From positions 1 to 5,595 of the forward strand of contig CAMESA010000069.1 of assembly GCA_945935945.1 (NCBI GenBank): a stretch of 5,595 nucleotides of DNA. Reading direction: 5' to 3'. How positions within the stretch are numbered: position 1 is the first letter of the stretch; every line of letters begins with the position of its first letter. Below the pieces are notes generated by a model, which saw only the letters and a program-made list of their open reading frames with translations, did no database searches and was not told where the DNA came from. The translations under genes and the position numbers were made by a program. Source of the stretch: an uncultured Mollicutes bacterium (GTDB lineage Bacteria > Bacillota_I > Bacilli_A > RFN20 > CAG-826). Shown piece by piece: positions 1 through 4,670 of the stretch.

Positions 1-636
1 GACTTCACCACGGCAAATCCAGACTTTGACACCTAATTTTCCATAAGTTGTCATTGCTTCTCTTTGTGAGTAATCAATATCACTTGTTAATGTATTGATT
101 GCCATAGTTCCTTCTTTATATCCTTCAGTTCTAGCAATATCAGCACCAGCTAAACGACCAGAAACTGCAGTTTTACAACCTTTAGCTCCTGCTTTTCTAA
201 CTTGAGCGATTGCTTTCTTTTGAACGATTCTGAAGCTTGCACGAGCTTCAAGTTGTGCGCAAATTGAATCAGCAACGATTCTTGCATCAAGGTATGGTTG
301 TTTAACTTCAACAACGTCAATCTTGACTGCGCAATTTAACATTTTGACAAGGTTTTCAGTTAATTTGTTAATATTTTCACCTTTTTGTCCGATAACTGTA
401 CCAGGTTTTGCAACGAAGACGATTACACGAACGAAATAACCTTTATCATTTTTCTTTCTTTCGATTTCGATATGAGATAATTGTGAATCTCTACCGATTT
501 TCTTTTCTAAGAATTCTCTGATCTTAATATCTTCAGCTAAGAAACGGGAATAATCTTTATCAGAAGCATACCATCTTGAGTTCCAGTTTTTATTAAGACC
601 AACTCTCATTCCTACTGGATTAACTTTTTGACCCAT
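1..636 (-). CDS. rpsC: 30S ribosomal protein S3, C-terminus cut by window edge
   Basis: S3 sits in the 30S head at the mRNA entry site and has been assigned mRNA helicase activity together with S4. The 212 visible codons start at ATG 636-634 with MGQKVNPVGMRVG, the standard S3 N-terminus. A KH domain follows, with the GxxG loop in PGTVIGQKGENI (about 79-89). The C-terminal S3 domain carries SGRLAGADIARTEGYKEG (159-176) and TTYGKLGVKVWICRGEV (196-212). Bacterial S3 is usually about 215-235 residues, so only a short tail is missing and the open end is the window edge, not a truncation. The start is 5 nt after the rplV stop and its SD lies inside the end of rplV. Two stretches are off-consensus: FRIVQKK (135-141), where FRRAxK is usual, and EGTMAINTLTSDIDY (175-189), where EGxVPLHTLRADIDY is usual. 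Product identity is certain. Confidence 0.97.
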   Translation of the reverse strand, partial: MGQKVNPVGMRVGLNKNWNSRWYASDKDYSRFLAEDIKIREFLEKKIGRDSQLSHIEIERKKNDKGYFVRVIVFVAKPGTVIGQKGENINKLTENLVKMLNCAVKIDVVEVKQPYLDARIVADSICAQLEARASFRIVQKKAIAQVRKAGAKGCKTAVSGRLAGADIARTEGYKEGTMAINTLTSDIDYSQREAMTTYGKLGVKVWICRGEV

Positions 637-641
637 ATTAA

Positions 642-1253
642 CTACTCCTTGATTCTTTCTTTAACTGTAACGTAGATGTTACAGAATCTCTTGACTAAAC
701 CGCTTGCACTTCCTCTAGCTCTTGGAAGATATCTTTTCATTTTTACACTATCACTTGCTTGAATTGATGCGACGTATAATTTTTCGCCATCTAATCCGAA
801 GTTATTTGTTGCATTTGCCATTGCTGATTTAATAACTTTAGCTACTGCTGTACTTACTGAGTGATGTGAATTGAATAAGATTCCGAGTGCTTCGTCACAA
901 TCTTTTCCTCTGACAAGATCAATGACTAATCTACATTTTCTTGGAGTACATTTGACATTGATTGCTTTTGCTGTTGCGCTTGTGACTACTGGTTTTACAA
1001 CCTTTGGTTCTTCTTTCTTTTCTTCTTTAACAGCTTTTGGTTTTCTTGTGCGTTTTGCAGGAGCTTTAACTTCTTCAACTGTTTCAGTTGCTACAGTTTC
1101 TTCTGCTTTAGCTTCTTCAGCTGCAGCTTTCTTAGTTGTTTTTGCTTTAGTTGTTGTTGATTTTTTAGCTGTTGTCTTTTTAGGAGCTTTTACTTTAGCT
1201 TCAGTTTCTACAGTTTCGACTGTTTCTGTAGTTTTCTTTGTTTCTGCCATCAT
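642..1253 (-). CDS. rplV: 50S ribosomal protein L22 with long N-terminal extension
   Basis: L22 binds 23S rRNA; its globular domain lies at the exit-tunnel mouth and a beta-hairpin reaches the tunnel constriction. The 203-residue product has two parts. Residues about 92-203 are the normal ~110-residue L22 fold, with CTPRKCRLVIDLVRGK (102-117), AKVIKSAMANATNN (138-151) and the tunnel hairpin KMKRYLPRARGSASGLVKRF (171-190). Residues 1-91 are an extra low-complexity, probably disordered region of almost only K, E, T, A, V and P. By my count it has 22 Lys, 2 Arg and 16 Glu, a net charge near +8, and includes the AT-hook-like KRTRKPK. The extension is in frame and codes without a break from an SD-preceded ATG. 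The start is ATG 1253 or the adjacent ATG 1250. The hairpin differs from consensus (PRARGSAS for PRAxGRAx, CNI for SHI). Identity is certain; the role of the extension is unknown. Confidence 0.96.
   Translation of the reverse strand: MMAETKKTTETVETVETEAKVKAPKKTTAKKSTTTKAKTTKKAAAEEAKAEETVATETVEEVKAPAKRTRKPKAVKEEKKEEPKVVKPVVTSATAKAINVKCTPRKCRLVIDLVRGKDCDEALGILFNSHHSVSTAVAKVIKSAMANATNNFGLDGEKLYVASIQASDSVKMKRYLPRARGSASGLVKRFCNIYVTVKERIKE
645..650 (-). promoter_or_regulatory. rpsC Shine-Dalgarno overlapping the end of rplV
   Basis: The mRNA reads AAGGAG, 8 nt before the rpsC ATG. It occupies the last two sense codons of rplV (AAG GAG), directly before its TAG stop. A ribosome finishing rplV would therefore uncover the rpsC start, which suggests translational coupling. 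The coupling is inference; the site itself is read directly. Confidence 0.8.
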
Positions 1254-1257
1254 CTAT

Positions 1258-1263
1258 CCTCCT
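1258..1263 (-). promoter_or_regulatory. rplV Shine-Dalgarno that bears on the start choice
   Basis: A perfect AGGAGG lies 4 nt before the first ATG (1253-1251) and 7 nt before the second (1250-1248). The second spacing is closer to optimal, so the protein may begin MAETKK rather than MMAETKK. Either way the SD sits ahead of the long N-terminal extension. I see no ATG near residue 90 that would instead start a normal-length L22. Confidence 0.75.
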
Positions 1264-1265
1264 AA

Positions 1266-1574
1266 CTATTTCTTGATACCAGCTGCTTTCATTGCTGCTG
1301 CCTTATCTTCAGCGTTATTACCGAAGTGACCTTTGTATGTTCTTGTTGGAGCAAATTCACCAAGTTTGTGTCCGACCATATCTTCAGTTACATAAACTGT
1401 AATGAATGCATGTCCGTTATAAACAGCGAAAGTGTGTTCAACAAATTCTGGGAAAATTGTACTTCTTCTTGACCATGTCTTAATGACTGCTTTTTTGTTT
1501 GATGCGTTTAATGCTTCAACTTTTTTCATTAAGCTTTCATCAACAAATGGTCCCTTTTTTAAACTACGTGCCAT
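1266..1574 (-). CDS. rpsS: 30S ribosomal protein S19
   Basis: S19 is a 30S head protein that contacts S13 and lies close to the A-site tRNA. The start [13 protein letters not shown], the [23 protein letters not shown] stretch (33-55) and [20 protein letters not shown] (64-83) are diagnostic. The family is usually about 92 residues. This protein has 102 because of an Ala/Lys-rich tail after TYKGH (roughly 84-102, ending AAGIKK). In [14 protein letters not shown] a Thr stands where a Pro is common. The ATG is preceded by AAGGAG 9 nt upstream, and 18 nt separate it from the rplB stop. The next gene, rplV, follows after 12 nt. The stop is TAG. Confidence 0.98.
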   Translation of the reverse strand: MARSLKKGPFVDESLMKKVEALNASNKKAVIKTWSRRSTIFPEFVEHTFAVYNGHAFITVYVTEDMVGHKLGEFAPTRTYKGHFGNNAEDKAAAMKAAGIKK

Positions 1575-1592
1575 TTTATTCCACTCCTTTCA

Positions 1593-2423
1593 CTATCCAT
1601 TCTTTCTCTTAATAATAAGCTTTGAACTTGCTTTCTTAACTTTTCTTGTCTTGACACCAAGAGCTCTCTTACCCCAAGGTGTACGAGGTGCATCTCTACC
1701 GACAGGACATTTACCTTCACCACCACCGTGTGGGTGATCTGGTGGGTTCATTGCGCTACCTCTAACTGTTGGTCTAGTACCTAACCATCTAGTTTTACCA
1801 GCTTTACCTAAGTTAATAAGGTTGCAATCTTCGTTACCAACTACACCGACTGTTGCCTTACATTCACCAAGTAATTTTCTTGTTTCACCTGATTGAAGTC
1901 TGACGATGACATATTTACCATCTTTACCTAAGATTTGAGCTGAACAACCAGCACTTCTACAAAGTTGTCCACCTTTCTTTGGCATTAATTCAACGTTGTG
2001 AACAAATGTACCTTCAGGAATGTTTTTAAGTAATAATGCATTACCTACAACAATATCGACTTCATCGCCAGAAACAATTTTGTCTCCAACTTTTAATCCT
2101 TTTGGTTGGATAATGTATCTTTTTTCACCATCGAAGTAATTAATTAATGCGATGTGAGCATTTCTGTTTGGATCGTACTCAATAGCTGCTACTCTACCAA
2201 CTATGCCATCTTTATTTCTCTTGAAATCGATGATTCTGTACTTTCTTTTGTTTCCGCCGCCTATATGACGAGTTGTGATAACACCTTGTTGGTTTCTACC
2301 ACCACTCTTTTTAAGTGTAACGACTAAACTTTTTTCAGGAGTAGATTTTGTAATCTCTTCAAAACTTAATGTTGTCATTGCACGTCTTGAAGGAGTATAT
2401 GGTTTATAATTCTTAATAGACAT
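1593..2423 (-). CDS. rplB: 50S ribosomal protein L2
   Basis: L2 binds 23S rRNA near the peptidyl-transferase centre and is needed for subunit association. Its 276 residues match the family length. It begins [14 protein letters not shown], then [20 protein letters not shown] (42-61), the SH3-like region with [17 protein letters not shown] (156-172), [17 protein letters not shown] (206-222) and the C-terminal signature [14 protein letters not shown] (225-238). H230 matches the conserved histidine corresponding to E. coli H229. The Pro in NPPDH occupies a variable position. The tail is rich in Lys/Arg and ends KLIIKRKNG. An AGGAGA SD is well spaced before the ATG. The gap to rplW is 29 nt, the longest in the operon, and I see no gene or clear hairpin in it. 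The stop is TAG. Confidence 0.99.
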   Translation of the reverse strand: MSIKNYKPYTPSRRAMTTLSFEEITKSTPEKSLVVTLKKSGGRNQQGVITTRHIGGGNKRKYRIIDFKRNKDGIVGRVAAIEYDPNRNAHIALINYFDGEKRYIIQPKGLKVGDKIVSGDEVDIVVGNALLLKNIPEGTFVHNVELMPKKGGQLCRSAGCSAQILGKDGKYVIVRLQSGETRKLLGECKATVGVVGNEDCNLINLGKAGKTRWLGTRPTVRGSAMNPPDHPHGGGEGKCPVGRDAPRTPWGKRALGVKTRKVKKASSKLIIKRKNG

Positions 2424-2452
2424 TTTTAATCTCCTATATATAAGTTAATCGA

Positions 2453-2773
2453 CTATTCTGCGTAAAGGTTAATTGTTTCGCCTTCTTTAATAGTGACAAT
2501 TGCTTTTTTATAAGCACTTAATGAACCTTTATAACGTGTTCCTCTTGAAAGTAATTTTGCAGGAACATTAATTACGTTTACGCCAGTAACGTGGACGTTA
2601 TAAATGTTTTGAATAGCGTTTTTAATTTGAATTTTGTTAGCACCTTTTTTTACAACAAATGTGTATTTGTTATCTTCGCTTGAAGCTGTGACACTTTTTT
2701 CAGTGATTACTGGTCTGATAATTACATCAAAGTCAGCAATTGATGCTCTCTTTGTGACGTTTTCGTTAGCCAT
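2453..2773 (-). CDS. rplW: 50S ribosomal protein L23
   Basis: L23 lies beside the exit-tunnel mouth and is the main docking site for trigger factor and signal recognition particle. Diagnostic blocks are DVIIRPVITEKS (15-26), KYTFVVKKGANKIQIKNAI (36-54), VHVTGVNVINV (60-70) and YKGSLSAYKKAIVTIKEGE (81-99). At 106 residues it is about 10 longer than usual, mainly through the N-terminal segment MANENVTKRASIAD. The ATG overlaps the rplD stop by one base (TAATG). A GAGGAGG SD lies within the end of rplD about 10 nt upstream, so the two genes are likely translationally coupled. The stop is TAG. Confidence 0.98.
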   Translation of the reverse strand: MANENVTKRASIADFDVIIRPVITEKSVTASSEDNKYTFVVKKGANKIQIKNAIQNIYNVHVTGVNVINVPAKLLSRGTRYKGSLSAYKKAIVTIKEGETINLYAE

Positions 2774-3396
2774 TATTTGAGAACCTCCTCGATTTTCTTA
2801 ACATCATCAGCAACGACCAAGACTTTTGCAAAGTTTAATAAGTCATAAACGCTGATATTTCCAACTGTTCTAAATCCAACATTGCTGAGGTTGCCAGCTG
2901 CTTGATAAACGAGTGGATCACTTGTAATAATAAGTGTTTTAGCGTTTTCAAGTTTTAATGCTTTAAGAACTGCGACCATTTCTTTTGTCTTACCTGAAAC
3001 TTTTAATGAATCAAGAACGACTAAGTCTTCTTTTGCTTTAAGTGAGAATGCACTCTTTAAAGCAAGTTTGTGTTGTTTTTTGTTTTGTTTGATTTTGAAA
3101 TTTTGAATTCCTGTTGGGCCAAATACTGTTCCGCCGCCAACCCAGATAGGTGAACGTGTTGAACCAGCTCTAGCTCTACCAGTTCCTTTTTGTCTCCAAG
3201 GTTTCTTACCACCGCCGCTAACTTCGAATCTTTTCTTTGTTTTAGCTGTTGCTTGACGTGAATTTGCTTCGCTAACTAAGACTGCATCGAACATGACTTG
3301 TTGATGAGGCTCAATTCCGAATACATTTTCAGAAACGCTAAGTGAGGAAACTTCAGTACCATCTTGGGAATAGACTTTTAAATTTAAATCTGCCAT
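2773..3396 (-). CDS. rplD: 50S ribosomal protein L4
   Basis: L4 binds 23S rRNA early in assembly, and its long internal loop forms part of the exit-tunnel constriction with L22. The 207-residue length is typical. The loop is plain in KKPWRQKGTGRARAGSTRSP (64-83), followed by IWVGGGTVFGP (84-94). The C-terminal part shows the alpha/beta globular domain, with LVVLDSLKVSGKTKEM and TLIITSD. In E. coli L4 represses its own operon through the S10 leader. That leader is not a general feature of Bacillota, so autoregulation by L4 cannot be assumed here. It starts 14 nt after rplC with an AAGGGAG SD, and its TAA stop shares a base with the rplW ATG. Confidence 0.99.
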   Translation of the reverse strand: MADLNLKVYSQDGTEVSSLSVSENVFGIEPHQQVMFDAVLVSEANSRQATAKTKKRFEVSGGGKKPWRQKGTGRARAGSTRSPIWVGGGTVFGPTGIQNFKIKQNKKQHKLALKSAFSLKAKEDLVVLDSLKVSGKTKEMVAVLKALKLENAKTLIITSDPLVYQAAGNLSNVGFRTVGNISVYDLLNFAKVLVVADDVKKIEEVLK

Positions 3397-3410
3397 AAGT
3401 TTCTCCCTTC

Positions 3411-4103
3411 TTATTCAGCTGTTTCAGCCTTTACACTTCTGTCGATTACTGGTTTGACAGCATATTTTTGTAAGCTTGCTTTAACTGCTGATCTAATCTT
3501 AACAATTGATTTCTTTGCTCCAGGTACGCCACCTCTAACGAGGATGTAACCTTTTTCAGCATCTGTTTTAACAATAATTTGATTTAAAACTGTTGCGCTT
3601 TGATTTCCCATGTGTCCTGACATCTTTTTGCCTGGAATAACACGGTTGTTGCATCTACCATTGTTAGCAAATGAACCTTGACCTCTGTGGTATCCGCTTC
3701 CGTGTCCTTTAGGTCCAATTTTGTGTCCCCATCTTTTAATGACACCAGCATAACCTCTACCTTTACTCTTTCCGATGATGTCGACGATTTCGCCTGCTTG
3801 GAATAAGTCGGCTTTAATTTCTTGTCCAACTTCGTATCCATTCATTTCATCACCTTTAAGTTCAAATAAGAATTCTTTTGTAGTTGTGTTAGCTTTAGCG
3901 AAAATGCCTTGTCTTGCTTTAGTTAATCTTGAAGCTTTCTTTTCTTCGTAACCAACTTGAATAGCATCATAACCATCTCTTTCAACTGTTTTCTTTAAAG
4001 TAACGACGTTTGGTAAGACTTCAATAACAGTAACAGCATACATTGTTCCATCTTCTGTGTAGACTTGAGTCATACCCATCTTTCTACCGATGATTTCTTT
4101 CAT
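3411..4103 (-). CDS. rplC: 50S ribosomal protein L3, with C-terminal tail
   Basis: L3 is an early 50S assembly protein that sends a loop toward the peptidyl-transferase centre. It opens MKEIIGRKMGMTQVY and holds the family core: SKGRGYAGVIKRWGHKIGPK (113-132), HGSGYHRGQGSFANNGR (134-150), VIPGKKMSGHMGN (155-167) and LVRGGVPGAKKSIVKIRSAVK (188-208, typical end of the family). Bacillus L3 is about 209 residues; this one is 230, with an extra tail of about 20 ending VKAETAE. The central loop reads NNGRCNN between GSFA and RVIPGKK, so no Gln is seen at the place methylated in E. coli L3. The gap to rpsJ is 13 nt. The stop is TAA. Confidence 0.99.
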   Translation of the reverse strand: MKEIIGRKMGMTQVYTEDGTMYAVTVIEVLPNVVTLKKTVERDGYDAIQVGYEEKKASRLTKARQGIFAKANTTTKEFLFELKGDEMNGYEVGQEIKADLFQAGEIVDIIGKSKGRGYAGVIKRWGHKIGPKGHGSGYHRGQGSFANNGRCNNRVIPGKKMSGHMGNQSATVLNQIIVKTDAEKGYILVRGGVPGAKKSIVKIRSAVKASLQKYAVKPVIDRSVKAETAE

Positions 4104-4110
4104 GTGTCTT

Positions 4111-4117
4111 ACCTCCC
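4111..4117 (-). promoter_or_regulatory. rplC Shine-Dalgarno touching the rpsJ stop
   Basis: The mRNA reads TAGGGAGGT, so the final G of the rpsJ TAG is also the first G of the strong GGGAGGT element. It ends 7 nt before the rplC ATG. This close packing is consistent with coupled translation of rpsJ and rplC. Confidence 0.75.
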
Positions 4118-4428
4118 TATAACTTCATATCAATATCAACACCACTTGGGAGATCCAATCTTCTTAATGCATCGATTGTCTCGTTGTTTGGATTTTGAAT
4201 ATCGATAATTCTCTTATGAGTTCTGATTTCGAATTGTTCACGTGAATCTTTGTCTTTGTGAACACCTCTTAAGATTGTGTAAACTTGTTTTTCCGTTGGT
4301 AATGGAATAGGTCCGATTACACGAGCACCTGTTTTTGTAATTGCATTTACAATCTTTGAAACACTCATATCAAGTACTTTGTGATCATAAGCTTGTAAAC
4401 GAACTCTAATCTTTTTGACTTTTGCCAT
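4117..4428 (-). CDS. rpsJ: 30S ribosomal protein S10 (NusE)
   Basis: S10 is a 30S head protein and, as NusE, pairs with NusB and binds NusG in antitermination and transcription-translation coupling. The 103 residues from [17 protein letters not shown] match the usual 102-103. The signature [20 protein letters not shown] (35-54), then [15 protein letters not shown] (63-77) and [13 protein letters not shown] at the end, make the call certain. An in-frame GTG lies 18 nt upstream (4446), but the SD would then be inside the gene. ATG 4428 has the SD correctly placed and gives the family-standard N-terminus, so I chose it. This is the first gene of the operon, behind its own promoter and a structured leader. 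The stop is TAG. Confidence 0.98.
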   Translation of the reverse strand: MAKVKKIRVRLQAYDHKVLDMSVSKIVNAITKTGARVIGPIPLPTEKQVYTILRGVHKDKDSREQFEIRTHKRIIDIQNPNNETIDALRRLDLPSGVDIDMKL

Positions 4429-4545
4429 GAATTCTTCTCCTTTCACTACTTACAAGTTATTAGCTCTGTGCGAATTCCCTGACCATCTCATGACAACGCT
4501 TGTGGGTGTATCAGCAACCTCGCACTTCATTGCTTTTTGTAAGCC
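4429..4545 (-). promoter_or_regulatory. S10 operon 5' leader, probably structured
   Basis: From the predicted transcription start near 4544-4546 to the rpsJ ATG there are about 117 nt, long for a simple leader. Pairing seen by eye: GTGCGA (4525-4520) with TCGCAC (4473-4468), extendable by one G-U pair. Nested inside is CTGAT (4514-4510) with GTCAG (4483-4479), and within that ACAA-GCG-TTGT (4504-4494). The fold ends about 24 nt before the SD, which stays in an unpaired stretch. The leader is visibly less AT-rich than the flanking intergenic DNA. Such a structure could be a ribosomal-protein binding site controlling the operon, or a transcript stabiliser or antitermination site. I cannot match it to a named family with certainty. 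Confidence 0.5.
4437..4443 (-). promoter_or_regulatory. rpsJ Shine-Dalgarno that fixes the start
   Basis: AAAGGAG lies 8 nt before ATG 4428. This spacing selects MAKVKK as the N-terminus over the in-frame GTG at 4446, which overlaps the start of this purine-rich region. Confidence 0.85.
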
Positions 4546-4550
4546 TCAAA

Positions 4551-4580
4551 ATTGTACTATAAAGAAAGCTCTATAGTCAA
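4551..4580 (-). promoter_or_regulatory. Sigma-70/sigma-A type promoter of the S10 operon
   Basis: The -35 box TTGACT (4580-4575) and -10 box TACAAT (4556-4551) are separated by 18 nt; each differs from consensus by one base. The predicted transcription start is near 4544-4546. It is the best promoter-like match I find in the gap between the glycosyltransferase and rpsJ, and is correctly oriented. This gives the ribosomal operon its own initiation site, independent of the gene upstream. Confidence 0.75.
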
Positions 4581-4618
4581 CACATTTTTACCATTTTTTT
4601 CATTATTTTATCGAGCCT

Positions 4619-4649
4619 AAAAAACTCGCAAAAAATTGATGTTTTTTGC
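4619..4649 (-). terminator. Possible intrinsic terminator after the glycosyltransferase
   Basis: The mRNA has GCAAAAAA (4649-4642), a 6-nt loop CATCAA and TTTTTTGC (4635-4628), giving a perfect 8-bp stem. Three bases later comes a run of six T (4624-4619). Position, 21 nt past the glycosyltransferase stop and just before the S10 promoter, fits a terminator. The stem has only two G-C pairs and is weak by usual standards. It may instead be chance pairing in an A/T-rich gap. Confidence 0.4.
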
Positions 4650-4661
4650 ATAAAAATTGAT
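4631..4661 (-). repeat. Short direct repeat ATCAATTTTT, two copies
   Basis: ATCAATTTTT (mRNA sense) occurs at 4661-4652 and again at 4640-4631, a 21-nt period, in the A/T-rich gap just after the glycosyltransferase stop. The downstream copy forms part of the terminator-like stem. The composition is so biased that chance duplication is plausible. No function is assigned. Confidence 0.35.
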
Positions 4662-4670
4662 AAAAAATCG

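Noticed and set aside
871..1329. Long plus-strand open frame opposite rplV and rpsS
   Set aside because: It is antisense to the low-complexity L22 extension, gives a Val/Ser/Ala/Phe-rich string with no family resemblance, and has no convincing SD. It is explained by the biased codons on the other strand.
1432..1737. Plus-strand open frame opposite rpsS and the end of rplB
   Set aside because: Both strands cannot plausibly code here; the minus strand holds unmistakable S19 and L2, and the plus-strand product shows no recognisable domain.
3584..3841. Minus-strand open frame in another frame inside rplC
   Set aside because: It lies wholly within the conserved core of L3, and its Lys/Asp/Thr-rich product is a shifted reading of that core. 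No SD or homology.
4429..4446. Upstream GTG start for rpsJ adding MKGEEF
   Set aside because: The SD would be inside the coding sequence, and the added residues are absent from the S10 family.
4595..4625. CGAG/CTCG hairpin just upstream of the S10 promoter
   Set aside because: Only four base pairs around a nine-base loop, with no T run directly after; too weak to call.
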